Origin: Hetaerina americana
Lineage: Eukaryota; Arthropoda; Insecta; Odonata; Calopterygidae
NCBI GenBank assembly: GCA_022747635.1
Contig: JAKTNV010000005.1
Location: 46,271,513-46,335,512, forward strand
DNA length: 64,000 nucleotides
Reading direction: 5' to 3'
Part shown: piece by piece, positions 23,999-35,509 of the stretch
How positions within the stretch are numbered: position 1 is the first letter of the stretch
How the letters are laid out: each line of letters begins with the position of its first letter
The notes under the pieces: model-generated
The model's input: only the letters and a program-made list of their open reading frames with translations
Told to the model about the DNA's origin: nothing
Database searches by the model: none
Position numbers and translations under genes: made by a program

Positions 23999-24699
23999 GG
24001 GTGGCATACTACTGAAGATATATATTTAATATTATTTACCTAATGGATAAATTCCATACCTTTAATCTAAGTAACGTTTTTCGCTAATAACAGGGGTTTG
24101 TGGTCTGGACATCTTGCCATGAGAATAAAAGTGCTTACAAGCACAAAACCTATCACCCCTCAAACTATTTACCATCACTTTTCTAACACCCGGTATAAAT
24201 ATATTAAAGTTCAAGAGATCACCGAAATAACTTTTGAAGTAGTATCATTGCTATTACGCCCAATAGGAAAGTAATAGGGTTGTATAATGTGCGAAAATAT
24301 TACTGACATGGTTGTAGCCAAAAGGTACTCGTAGAGGCACAGGGCTGCGATGCAGTAGCCACGAATATTGGTTACTGAAAGAGCATATAATTTTTTTCAT
24401 CAGTATCTGAAAAGGATATTTATCGTGCAATATTATTTATTAAATGAACTTTTATGAAGGCATCCGCGGGATTGTGCTTTGATTGCAAACACATTAATAT
24501 AAAAAATAATGCTCAGGATATTATCATCTGTGTAACACAATAGTTTCGTCGGCTTTCCATTCATTTTTTCTTCAGGTTAAGTGCACTTCGTAATGTTTTC
24601 AGGCAATACAGGCTCGGATCCAGCGTGACTATATTGACTCGGTAGTATGCTATCCCCCAATTCTTGAGACCATCATTTAAGATTTTTTTCTTTTTTAAA

Positions 24700-25640
24700 G
24701 TTAATTCACGTTTTCAATTGTTAGACAACAAATTACCATCTTCCCTGCTGAAATGAGGCTTATTAATAATTCCAATTACCTCCCTCCTCAGGCAGGAGAA
24801 ATATCAATTCTTTTTGCTGTAATTCTTGCGTTTTTGAAATAAGTGCTGTAATTCAGTCAATTTCAAGTGTGCTCTACGAATCCTTTCAGACTAATTTCTC
24901 GATTTACCAAAGGTCTTTTACGTTCTCGCAGGCGGTATTTCAGCGCATTCGATTTGGCCGCTACAGGATTTGCCACAGCTACATTTGATCTCGTATTATG
25001 CTCCTCAGTGTACGAATTTTTCCCAGAAAAAAATTTTTTTTTCCATTAGACGTTCAACTTTGTAGTGGCACGTTTATCCATTGACAATAAATCAGGTTTG
25101 ATGAGAGATTTATTGTTTATTTTCCGTATGGCCCGTAATGCACGGGTTCATTAGGTATGTTGCAAATTTCATATTCATCCATTTTTTATTAGACAGCATT
25201 GCTGATTTCTATTCTATTTCTTCGTTTGTAACGGGCGATCGATTGTCAGTGTCAGCTGGTGTCTTCGAACGCCTCACGACATGCTTCTTCTAAGAGTCGA
25301 TTGAAACGGCATCTGGTACAGAAATTGCTATATGGAGTCCTGAAAACAATGAGTTCAGGGCTGTTGTGTGAAGTTGTATCCAAATAATGATCTATGAGTG
25401 TTTTTTTCTGAATGCTGAATAACGAAAAATCCCATCTTTACTTTTTGTAACAAGTACAAAAGGGAAGCAGAGTGTGAGTTTCTTCAATCTCCATTATGAG
25501 CTTGATAGACTCTTTCCGTTACGTCAAATGTTTTAGGAAATTTTTTTTTAATTCTTCCTCTTCAGTGGGCGAGGTTACAAAGGTATCGACAATGTACAAT
25601 ATCGAACGAATAGCTCGGGTTGATGCTATGTAAATCGTGC
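24700..25640 (-). mobile_element. Penelope-like element, 3' portion, degenerate
   Basis: Read on the minus strand, frameshifted segments follow the order of a Penelope-like retroelement. The RT catalytic region comes first (YIVDTFV with a following acidic run at about 25540-25605, corresponding to the canonical YVDDTFV). It is followed by the thumb region (VLVTKSKDGIFRYS, then DHYLDTTSHNSPEL at about 25351-25392). A GIY-YIG-like endonuclease region comes next (a cysteine pair in KCSCGKS, then ALKYRLRERKRPLVNREIS near 24900-24960). The C-terminal end (EVIGIINKPHFSREDGNLL, then NN.KREL) lies near 24705-24787. Multiple frameshifts and stops make it a pseudogene. It meets an oppositely oriented copy at its upstream end. 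Confidence 0.75.
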
Positions 25641-26095
25641 ATACTTTTTTTGGAATGAAAGCTTCTACAAACAAACCGTATGCTCGCCAAAGGGTTTCTC
25701 CACTGTCACTTGTCATCGCAGATCTATTAATGGAGAAATTGGAACAAAAAACTCTACAACTGTGATAAAAAACTACATAGAGACACTGAAGTGATACCAA
25801 CGAGAGAGCATCAAAGAGCTGTAATAAATCGACAAATTTATCTCTCGGTGATGGCAGAGCACACTTGAATTGGGCCGACCCACAACATTGATTTCGAAAA
25901 CGTGCGAGTCAAAGGGGAGATTCGATATTCCCTAGACTGGCAATGAAGACAATTTTTTAAGATACTTAGTAATTAATTTCAACAGAGAAGATCATTAAAC
26001 GTCGACAAACAATTGAAAACGAGAGAGAATTAGGAGAAATAATGAAAAACAAGGGAGAATTCTACCAGGCCAATGTGGTTCCGCTCGACCCGAAC
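25641..26095 (+). mobile_element. Penelope-like element, rearranged copy, degenerate
   Basis: On the plus strand the RT motif WNESFYKQT (25651-25677) is followed, after one frameshift, by SLVIADLLMEKLEQKTLQL (25706-25762). These are the blocks that normally sit just before the catalytic YVDD motif in Penelope-like RTs. The sequence then skips the catalytic and thumb region and enters the end of the GIY-YIG domain: PTREHQRAVINRQIYLSVMA, then an EHT and HNIDFENV pattern, at about 25795-25895. It ends with an NN.KRE match near 26007-26026. The copy is therefore internally deleted and head to head with the minus-strand copy. Confidence 0.7.
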
Positions 26096-26685
26096 CTACC
26101 TACGCCTAAAAACGATCGAGTGGTATTTTATCTGAATAAACCGAGAGGAAAACCGACAAAAACCACTGTTTTTAAAGAAATTTTATGCTGATGAAATCCC
26201 GAACGGAAACTTATTCATAATTATGACTTACTATGTTTCAGTACGAAAATATCTATGACCACAGATTAAAATGCTCTGGGTGTTCAACGTTTCCAACAGT
26301 ATTGATATTATCTTGATCATAAACCCTGCTATTCACAATTGATATTTGATCGAAACGAGAAATCATGAAGTGTTGCTAGACATTTTAAAACTTATTATCA
26401 CATCTGAGAGGAATACCTCACAAAGTACACTACAACCCAAAGAAATTATACAGAATTGTTGCAATAAACAGAAATATTTATGGGAGCCATATTCCTACTT
26501 CTCAGATGTATTGATTCGTTCTACAGAGTTCCTACGAAAGCAAATGTAAAATAAAGTACATAATCCCTGATTTTCCGGGCAAAAATATTATGTCTTGCTC
26601 ATTGATGAGAACAATGCTATGGGTTTTGAGATAAATTAATGGGAGGCCCCAAGGGTAATTCAGCCTTGTAAGTAGTTTCGCACCT
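26096..26685. other. Unassigned spacer between retroelements
   Basis: AT-rich sequence between the Penelope-like copies and the LINE end. The 67-codon frame at 26346-26549 is unrecognised and could be older LINE-derived sequence. Confidence 0.35.
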
Positions 26686-26687
26686 AC

Positions 26688-26905
26688 ATGTTCCGCTTAA
26701 AATGTTCCCAAATCGAGGGCGGCCATAGTAAAATTAGAGAGATTAAGCGAAGAACAGATAGATTTAGGATGCCATTTTTTCCACGAACGATAAGGGATCA
26801 GAATAAAATTATCCGACCTAGGAAGGATCTTATTCGGGTCAAATTAGTCTGGTGTTTATTAATCCCCTGCCACACACCATAGCGGTAGCTTGGAGGCTAC
26901 CAAAA
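26688..26905 (+). mobile_element. CR1/L2-type LINE, 3' end of ORF2
   Basis: The translated segment HSKIREIKRRTDRFRMPFF continues as FPRTIRDQN. This is the conserved C-terminal signature of the CR1/L2-type reverse transcriptase ORF (usual form RTDRYKYSFFPRTIRDWN). It is followed by a short region with CCCCTGCCACACACC and GGTAGCTTGGAG, resembling the usual 3' tail of these LINEs. Only the last part is kept, as expected from 5' truncation on insertion. The same signature occurs in the longer copy at 47.5-48.9 kb. Confidence 0.7.
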
Positions 26906-28990
26906 TATCAAATATCAAAATACTTTCGCTCTCCGAGCAAAAATGTGTATATCAAGACGGGAGTTTGAATATCATGTACATACAACGCTGCACAGCAACA
27001 TGAACAACACTAGTTTATTTTTATAAAATCTCTACAGATTTAATACTCATGTTTAGCTTGATAAAACGCACCTTCATTTCACAGATTTTTCATCTATCTG
27101 ATGTAATAATGTACTCAACTCAAGCGACCTAAAGCGTAAATAGTAAATTCATAATAAATTTATAATCAAAAAGTAAATAGCAAAGCTACCTAAAGCGTAA
27201 ATTGTCCTCATTTGATTACAGACAACCCAATGGCATGATAACAAACTACACGATTCATTTATTTACAATGTGACATGGCACAACGATATTTCCCTCAGAC
27301 CCTTGAATCATTTTCCAAATGTAGCGCCAGCTCGCATTTACGCAGAAACAACTGAGTAAAATATGATGAATCACGCCATTTTAGGTGATAAACGTAGTAG
27401 GGAAAGAGTGTCCTGGAGCTACCAAAGGTAACACGCTTTGACTTGTACTCAATCCGAAAGGTTTACATACTAAGGTCAGCCTGACACTTCACCAAGCCAT
27501 ATACTTGTACAGCCACAGAATTATCTGCTACAAAACCAAGGACCTGTGTATCCAGACTTCAGAGCATAACTCTTTACGAAGGTTGAGAATTCATCACAGC
27601 CTTCCACTTCTTGCGACAAATAAGTTATTTTCACGGAGAGAATTACATTAACCATAATGAATTTCACACTTTCAGACTAAACTATGCAGTAGGTCACATA
27701 AATGAAATAAGGAACACAATGTATTCGTCCTCTGAGTTTCATTAAGGTACTAGTTTCAACGCGCATCGTCATTAATCAATCAATCAATTTCAACACGAGT
27801 AGGTGTCGACATATATTCTCTTCGTAGAAGGAAATTGATGGGATAGAAGGGGATGGGTAAACTCCGTATCCAGATAGTACGGGATGGAGGAGATAGGGAC
27901 CGTTTGCCTGGTTGGTCTATGAGAGGAGGTACATAGCAGGGTATGTTTTTTTCCTGAAGAAAATGAAGGTTTCTAGGATTAGGGAGAGTTGTTCAAAAAA
28001 TAATTCATGGAGTAGACCAAATGTGACCTTTTTTTAAATCCATTTTCAACTCCTACTTGTCCTGTGGACAAATAATGGCGGATGGACTCTCCATTCTTTA
28101 TCCACCTGGTGCAGCAACTCCAGGTTGAAATATTTCCTGTGGTATTCTTCCAAAGGGTGTTTGGTAAAGTGATAATGCGCCAGGTTACATTTCCGAAAGC
28201 TGCGCTTGTGTTCCTCCGATCGAGTTTCTAATGATCTATTCGAGCAGATGGTGTTTCTTCTTTCTTAAATTATTACTTATTTTGTCGAAATCCGGCAGAA
28301 AACTAAAATACGAGAGGACTACACGATGTATTACCTATTATTGTGAGTAATGAGTCTCGCAAAGTTACACCGGAAAAGTATAGCCCCTAGGCAAGTTTCT
28401 TCAGGTAAGTTTGTAATTTCAACTGAAACCTGATCTTTGTGGTGACTGCAAAAATATAAAATGGAAAATATCTCATGACCTCTCAGGATGCTCCCGTTAC
28501 TTTTTATAGTAACAAATTCAAGGGCAAAATAAGATTACCAAAAAAATAGTGACATTCATCTTCAACTGCAAGGTATTCAAACATTAATTGAATAACACCC
28601 ACAGAAATTGAAATGAGACGTCAATTACTACATTGCCATTTATTCATGTGAAATTGATATGGAAACATTTTGACACATTTCTATGAATCAAGATGTAACT
28701 TAATGACTGTAACTATTGCAATTATTTTGTGTACGACGGAGCAATTAGTGAAACACGAATGTTATCACTGGAGAAGTGATTAAATTGTCAATTTTATCTT
28801 ATTATAGGCATCGACAGAACGACGCAAAAGCAGGTGCACTTCTTCATTATGAATTCCCTGCAGATGACTAAGCCCGTTTTCAACAGAAGTTTCATACTTT
28901 GAGGTGTATGATTCATGAACTTTCGGTTTCAACAGTTACTACATCACAGTCGCTTATTTCGCTTAATTAACGCCAATTTCTCGAAGCACT
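26906..28990. other. No gene recognised
   Basis: AT-rich DNA. A 15-base string, ACCTAAAGCGTAAAT, is repeated at about 27127 and 27188 (61 bases apart). A modest purine-rich patch lies at about 27820-27960. Nothing else is supported. Confidence 0.45.
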
Positions 28991-28993
28991 TTA

Positions 28994-29362
28994 TCACGCA
29001 TTGATTTTTGTCGCATATATAATGAACATTATCCAAAACTTGAGTAAATCATAATATATTCCAGAAAATTTAAAACTTAATGGAGATGTTCTAATTATCA
29101 ACTGTTGATTTTGCGGCATTAGATCGCTGCAAGTCCTAACTTCATATGAATTGATCTGTGGTTGGTCCAATCCAGCGAGCGAATCTGAAAGAATGACATT
29201 CTGATTGCTATATTTAAAGCCTGGAACTACGTGGTGTAAACTGTTTCCACGAATATAAATGCCAATGATAGTGGATCGATTATACACCACAATGGAGGGA
29301 GGGATTGGTATCAGCCAGGTTTCGCCACTCGCCAAAGCACACGATTGTCGTTTTGGATCCAT
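28994..29362 (-). CDS. Unidentified 122-codon frame
   Basis: An ATG-started frame in AT-rich sequence just downstream (minus strand) of a LINE fragment. I recognise no family. It has mixed hydrophobic and polar residues and no low-complexity bias. It may be LINE-derived or chance. Confidence 0.2.
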   Translation of the reverse strand: MDPKRQSCALASGETWLIPIPPSIVVYNRSTIIGIYIRGNSLHHVVPGFKYSNQNVILSDSLAGLDQPQINSYEVRTCSDLMPQNQQLIIRTSPLSFKFSGIYYDLLKFWIMFIIYATKINA

Positions 29363-29369
29363 TCAGTAA

Positions 29370-29840
29370 ACTTCACTTGCTTTGTGTAAATAGATATTAA
29401 AAAACCCATGGCATTCAACATTTCCCGTTCCTTCATTTTGATGCTTAAAAATGAATTCGCGAAAAGCACTAACTGACCTAAGATTACCACTGATCCGATC
29501 GATCAAAATAAAATATATGTTATCATGTAAGAAACTGCACAGCCTTACTGTCAAATTTTCGAGCCGCACAAAACCACGCTATGTATCAAAGTTGTCAGTA
29601 ATACTTTCTTAACAACCTTACTCAACGTTTCTGTCATCGACCCCCATTTTGAGAAGGCTTCTATGTCTAACATAATTCTTTTAATGTCGCTCTAACTTTT
29701 ATCATCTTGGTTCAAAAGACTTTCAAGATAGGTAAACTGTTCCACCTGCTCTAATTTTGCCTCCCTAATTTAAAATAAAACTTAGCCATCCTCCTCCTTA
29801 AAAACCTCATAACCTTTGTTTTGAATTTATTGAACTGTTA
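29370..29840 (-). mobile_element. RTE/L1-type LINE, C-terminal RT fragment
   Basis: On the minus strand LEQVEQFTYLESLLNQDDKS (about 29700-29755) is followed by SDIKRIM, LSKVVKKVLLTTLIHSVV and LCGSKI. This matches the post-RT region of RTE/L1-type LINEs in order (FKYLGSLIxxDG, DIKxRIxxAKxAF, LRKxxVKxxIWSVxLYGSETW). The RT catalytic core is not present here. Stops and substitutions mark it as a dead copy. The 3' limit is uncertain. Confidence 0.7.
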
Positions 29841-30780
29841 GTACCGCATGAAAAAGTTTCGAAACTTATTAATAACTTATTGTTTGTTTCTGCGTTTAAA
29901 TATAATGCAAACTGAAAACATAATCGACAAGTCCTACGTCCGCTTTCATTGTATGGGCCTCATTCAGTTAGTATTAAGGCCAAACTACGATAACTGGGCT
30001 TTGACACAATATATTTTTTTTGGAATTTATAAAATATGGAACGAATGCATGACGAAAACTTTCCCGATTGACTATACTATTCCCACAGTTTTCTCGAATG
30101 GTGAAATCCCTGAATGATCCGCCATATATCCCAATAGATGGACTGTTTTCGGGAGAAATCCAAAGTGTAGTTGAAAGAACAAACTCTTTTATTAGTTGTC
30201 TCCGGCGTAAATTTATGTAATTTGCATAACATATTCAAATTAAATGAAATTATTGACTTTCTAATTCCACCCACTTTGTGTGAAAAATTAAGGTCATTTC
30301 ATTTCAATAAACTCTTCAATGATTAAGATATTCTTTGTCAAAATTTGATAAATTTCAGATAAATCGGGAAATTAAAGTGCACTCCCTAACATTTGTACAA
30401 TCAGCTTCAGCATACATGCTTGCTTGTGTGTTACTTGCGCATATGTAACACCAATTCAGCCCTCAGAATTATTTTAACAGTGTAAGTGTATCTTACATAA
30501 AAAACACCGAACTCATAGATCGCGCGTCAAGTTGAAAACATTTAAGCCGATACAATGTTGTAATTTGACCTGAAATGTCAGTAATATGTTTTGAAATAAA
30601 TCTATTAGTTACCATCGCAAAAAACAGGCAAAATTATTATAAATAGCAACTCATAAATGCGACTAATTCAACTATTCAGGCAAGCTTTTGCCAGGCAGCA
30701 AAGAGATTGAAGTTGCCGTTGAGCGCTTTGAGGATCCTATGGGGGAATACACCACAAAGATTGAACTCAAGGAAATCTAA
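29841..30780. other. No feature recognised
   Basis: AT-rich sequence between two oppositely oriented LINE fragments. The 89-codon frame at 29848-30117 has no recognisable motif. Confidence 0.45.
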
Positions 30781-30839
30781 GTGAAGTGAAACACAATAAG
30801 TAAGCATGCTAAGTTCAAGACTAAAGTAAAGGGAAATAA

Positions 30840-31265
30840 ACCCGGCTTACAGTTTACGTATATGGACAGTATTCTGGAGAGAAATGGGTGCAGTAGTACA
30901 GAAATTAAGAGCCGAATTATCAAGGGAGCATTATCAAGAAGAAGGCAATCTTTAGACAATCGCAGGTAGGTAATTGTTGATAGGTAGGATAAAAGTGATA
31001 GATAAGATAAGATTAGTAAAGATTTCAATATGGATGCATAGATTCAAAACTTGGTATTTGAGGAAAAAGTGTGAGTAGATCGTAGATTTGAGTTCTTTGA
31101 AATGTGAGTAATCTGAAATACGGAGAAAATAAGGTGTACCGAGAGAAAAAAAAAGATTGAGTTTCCAATGCTATGGAGAAGGAGAGGAAAATGTTAGGTG
31201 AAGTCTGAAACAAACAGAAAATGGAGAGTGGAATAGAAAGAGATGTTAGGGCGTTATAAGTCATA
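30840..31265 (+). mobile_element. RTE/L1-type LINE, C-terminal RT fragment
   Basis: On the plus strand FTYMDSILERNGCSSTEIKS continues as RIIKGALSRRRQSL, matching the FKYLGSxLTEDGxCSTEIKSRIxxAKxAFxRRxxLL region of RTE/L1-type LINEs. Further on, RFEFFEM and NTEKIRCTERK correspond to the LEAFEMWxxRRxxKIxWTDKV block, and a lysine/tryptophan-rich stretch to the final part of the ORF. Several stops are present. It is related in type to the fragments at 29.4, 37.9 and 51.4 kb. Confidence 0.7.
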
Positions 31266-32570
31266 ATATAAGGGAGGATTCTGATTGTCTTCCTGTATTA
31301 AGTGGAATTTCCAGATATGAATTGATTTCTGTTGCTATGAAATCATCAAAAAACCCGAAAAGTGCTCTCGCCATCTTCCCGGACCTTTTGACAATCTTTT
31401 AGGCAGGGATGGTAATAACAGTGGACCTATGAAAACTCTGAAGGAAATAAATTTGCGAAGGCGATCATTTCCAGTCAATTGTGTCAGTACGAAGGGGTAA
31501 CAGTCAATGCAAATTTTTGGGGTACTTACGAGTTCACGCCTTTGAAAATGCTACAGAGAAAAGAATTTTCACAAAATACCTATGCCCTAAAATTGCATCA
31601 CTGAAAATTGAAATCGACCTTCCGACACTTGATGTTGTCCATGTTTGCCTAAGATTCCTATAAGCCATTTGACTCGTCAGTGGCCGAAGGCCCCAAAGGT
31701 TACAACATGTAGTCTGTAGTGGGACATAAACTCGAAACCATGATATTATTTGAGGAAGTTACTCCCTGATTGGTCAATACCTACTTTACATACAGGACTG
31801 ACTAGTCCGTTATACAATGGTGATTATGATTTTTTTAATGACACTTTCATTCATTTTCGAATATAATAATTAATTTCTAATAACTCATCAACAACAAAAA
31901 ATCATTTACAAACATACGGCAAGTTTACAAATTCACTTTCAACGGCCTTCATTTGCCAGCAAAAAAATCGTTCGTCTGATGCACGGGCCGAGTTAGTCAA
32001 ACATTGGCATTTCACCCCCAAATATTAAGGTTACCGAAGAGCTAAATTCCCGTTACATTAATGATGCCGGATGTGTCCATTTGATTCTAAATGAGCAATC
32101 AACTAGGTCAATCATTATCTCAAAATTGGTCTAAAATTATTTTTTCTCCGACTGGTAAAGATGAAATGACCACCGAAACGTTTAAATTCTAACACGATTT
32201 CCATTTTCAATGCGAACCTTTTTGGAGCAGTTTCGATATTCCTGCTTTATTTTATTTATTTGTTGCTGCTCTTTCTTTGACACCAAGATCCATAGGCAAT
32301 ATGGAAATTTAATGGTGAATGGTATGCATTTGGTTTTAAATGGTCCGTAATTATCTGTAATAGTCATTCATTTTCCCCTCATTCATTCTCCCCAGAAATG
32401 TCAAACACTCAACATATGTGTCCATCTAAAAGCATACGTAGCAGATGAGTACGTTTTGAAATAGCAAATTATCCCAAAACTCCACCTCTCATTCTCCGTG
32501 ACACTCAAAAAAGTAGATCCGTCTACCTGAAAATTTGCTATACCTTTGAAGAATTGAAATATGGAGGAGG
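31266..32570. other. No feature recognised
   Basis: AT-rich DNA with no supported gene or repeat. Confidence 0.5.
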
Positions 32571-32640
<70 letters not shown>

Positions 32641-32653
32641 GTATATATATATA
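32571..32653. repeat. (TA)n microsatellite
   Basis: Long alternating TA run with two single G interruptions near the 3' side. Open frames across it encode only Tyr/Ile. Confidence 0.9.
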
Positions 32654-32728
32654 GATAAACATCCACACCGACATACATACACATTCCAACCCAGGAACCC
32701 GCCAAATGGCGAACTATATACCCGTTTG

Positions 32729-32734
32729 CATATA

Positions 32735-32825
<91 letters not shown>
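32729..32825. repeat. Compound (TA)n(TG)n microsatellite
   Basis: A TA run to about 32807 passes directly into a TG run to 32825. It lies only 75 bases from the previous TA tract, making a paired structure. Confidence 0.9.
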
Positions 32826-32829
32826 ATTG

Positions 32830-34500
32830 CAACTCAAACTTCAACGCCTTTCAAAATCCGTGAGGAATTTTATTTTGTTCCTTTGCTTCGTATATGCGGA
32901 AAATCTGAGTGAAAGTGCTGATTTCATAGTGAGTCATTGCCGGTGTTCACACCTCCCAATTTTCCAGCAATATTTTGGTGTTTCCATCATGGATACCAAA
33001 TGGTCAGGTGACCATACCACGACCTACGCGGCATCAGTTAGACATCTAAGTCCCATCGCCGTTTGCCGCTCTTGTGTAACTTTTGGGGGGATATATGCCA
33101 AATAAAAGGATGAAATTATAGAGCAAGTAGAAATAATTTTCCCTGTGGGTCACGGGAAAGGTAGGATAGGTCAAACGAGAGATTAAGGATGAGTGGAAGT
33201 GAGTTAAAGGATAGACATGGGAATAAGAGGAAACTTGAGTGGAAGGAGAATAGGCGGAACCACGATGTGGAATTATAATGTATGTACCACGACTTCCAGA
33301 TCCAGATAGCCTCAGCCTCCTATACTATTCAACTATGGCGTTCTAACAGTGCTCCCACACCCTTTCGTCGGAATCAGTTTTTCAATTCAGCCCTCCCAAC
33401 CTTTTTAGCTCAGCTGCGTCACTTCCCTTGGAACTTCTTCCTTCCTATAACGCCCGCCCATTTTCGCATCATTCCGGATGCCTCCGAGGCTATACTATAA
33501 ACTCCTCCCACCGATTTCCTCCTCCTCTCTCAAAGGCGCTCTTACCTTTCTCAATCTTTAAAATTTTCCGACGCTGTTTTCCTCGGCTCTTACATTCCTT
33601 CCAAAATTCTCTTGGTTTATAACTATCATCGATTACCTTCTTCCGGGTCCACTCGCTTCAAGCAGATAATCCTAAGTTGCACGCTGTCTCGTTTGTTTTT
33701 GATCCGCCTAACATCATTAGGGTCAACTTTCTAAGCTAAAAAATCTAAATCCCGTGGAATTATTTTATTTCTGGTAAAAACCTGCATTACCAATATATGT
33801 CGTCCGAACTTCGAAGGTAAAGTATGAATAACTTGTAAACATTAGAGCAAGGATTAATAAAATATAAGGAAGAGGTTCCTATAAGCTTTGGCATGCGTCC
33901 AATACAGAAGACCTAACCTAAGTTCATAGTTTAACTCCTTCGAGAGAAGTCTAAGTTCATAGTTTAACTTTACACTTTTGTTAAGCGGTCACTCACACAA
34001 ATTTGAGGAATAGAATCAGAACACGAGTGATATTGTTAGGCGCGTAACTACACCGCCTGAGTATCACACTCGGCTGAGAGAAATCATAAATCTGGCTGAC
34101 GCAGTCTGCGCCTTTCATGAAGGATAACTTCAGACACACTAACACCACGCGTCCATCTTCGTGTTTATAACATTTGGAATAATCTACATTTAAATCTCAT
34201 TCATTCCATCAGTCATTCAAATCTAATGAAAGGTGTCTCAAAAGATTGAATGCTATTTAAGTCCGGACTAAAGTCTATCGGTCGCACCCTTCTTTTACTG
34301 TACCCTCTAAGTTACATAAATGTACTATATTCGATTTAATAATCGATGATTTAGTATTTTATTTCATGCCAGGGACTCTGAAGTGCTAGATACTTCACCA
34401 ATAATATACCCGAATGAGATGTGATTCGTATTTATCCCATTTCCTTTCTTTATCTCTATATTTATTCATTCTAGGCCAATTATTCACTCCAATTTCACAT
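32830..34500. other. No gene recognised; pyrimidine-rich patch
   Basis: A pyrimidine-rich stretch of moderate GC content lies at about 33290-33640. A 19-bp direct repeat CTAAGTTCATAGTTTAACT occurs at 33918-33936 and 33951-33969, a 33-bp period. The remainder is unassigned. Confidence 0.45.
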
Positions 34501-34502
34501 TA

Positions 34503-35418
34503 TAAAAGTATTGCGCATGATTTAACTTATTTCTCTGGGAAAAACAGATTTATTGATCGTACTTGTACAAATGCTTAAAATTCTTCAAAATTATCCCCCT
34601 GCATCAATAATACACTTGCGGAGACGTGTCTGCCACGCCTGGAAGGCACCTTAACAATCATCGACGGGAATATCTCTCAGGAACGTTGTAATATGCTTTT
34701 GGATGTTTTCCACAGTCTCCCAATGCTTTCCTTTTAGCTCTATCTTCAGTCGAGGAAACAAAAAAAAGTCGCACGGAGCCAAGTCGGGACTGTAAGGGGG
34801 TTGGGAGACCACAGGGGTGGTTCTCCAGGCCAGGAAGTTGGCAAAGATGAATGACGTGTTGTAACATTTTCGGAATAGGCATCGCGCAGACCTTGGGCAC
34901 TCTAGATCCTCGGTCACTATCCCATGTATTACAAATATGGACATGCGTAGGGTGTCAGCAATTTGCAGGATGCTCAATCGACGGTCGTGAAGCAAAACTT
35001 CGCACACACGATTCACGTTTTCGTCAGTTATGACCGTTGTTGGGCGCCCAGGACGGCGTTCGCAGGCGACGACTCCCCGCCCTCCTTGAACGCCTTGTGC
35101 CACCTCCCGGATTGTGACCTTAAAATGCAGTCGTCCTTGAAGATCTCTTGAAGCATCTGGGATGTTTCGGTTGCATTCTTTCCAAGCTGCATGCAAAATT
35201 GGATGGCGTATTCAAGTTCAAGCGAACGCTCCATCGCGCCGTGTTACAAAGTCGAAAAACACACTTCACGCGGAGGCACGTCCTTCCCCTCAAACTGCTC
35301 GGAGCAAACTGTAGACCGGCTGCGTTGAAAAAGCAGACACCCCACCACATTTCCCGACCGTTTTACCACGGATACCATGGATAGTCGCGTAACAATAAAA
35401 CCATGCGCATTACTTTCA
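34503..35418 (-). mobile_element. Internally deleted mariner transposon
   Basis: A 916-bp element flanked by TA (34501-34502 and 35419-35420). Its ends are imperfect inverted repeats: TAAAAGTATTGCGCATGATT at 34503, and TGAAAGTAATGCGCATGGTT read inward from 35418. The inverted repeats differ from those of the 5.7-kb mariner, so this is another subfamily. Intact mariners are about 1.3 kb, so roughly 400 bp are missing, apparently from the middle of the transposase gene. It cannot encode an active enzyme but retains its ends, so it could have been mobilised in trans. Confidence 0.88.
34560..35234 (-). pseudogene. Mariner transposase pseudogene
   Basis: The reading starts at the ATG at 35234 (MERSLELEYAIQFCMQLGKN), with a helix-turn-helix region typical of mariners (RWHKAFKEGGES). 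One frameshift follows, then RPGRPTTVITDENVNRVCEV, DRRLSILQIADTLRMS and VTEDLE. After that the central catalytic part is missing: neither GDETW nor HHDNAPSH is present. The frame resumes at FLAW and runs through SPDLAPCDFFLFPRLKIELK, which holds the third catalytic Asp. The C-terminus is cut by a stop at 34651, beyond which a decayed AFQAWQTRLRKCI is still visible. The parent belonged to a different mariner subfamily from the intact copy. Confidence 0.85.
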
Positions 35419-35509
35419 TAATTGACCATGTATGTCTTACAGTAAGTTAAGCCTGGTCATTCACGAATAACGGCTAAAAATGTAAGACTATGAAATTCTT
35501 GCAAAGAAC

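Larger units (their letters stand above)
22465..24191. mobile_element. Degenerate inverted-repeat element, family unknown
   Basis: The left end GGGTGTTGGAAAAGTGATG (22465-22483) is matched in inverted orientation at the right by CCATCACTTTTCTAACACCC (24172-24191). TATA-like dinucleotides abut both ends. A second left-end-like copy lies at 22726-22762 (CCAGAAAAGCGATGGCGAAT and onward) and resembles the right end over a longer stretch, including a TTTGA.GGGTG block. A large (CA)n(TA)n microsatellite separates the two left copies. The structure suggests an old DNA transposon of about 1.5-1.7 kb. No DDE-type transposase motif was found, so the superfamily is unassigned. Confidence 0.5.

Noticed and set aside
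27127..27202. Possible CRISPR-like or tandem array
   Set aside because: Only two copies of a 15-base string, no regular spacers, and a eukaryotic context.
32401..32863. Frames of 88-147 codons encoding Tyr-Ile repeats
   Set aside because: Direct translation of TA microsatellites.
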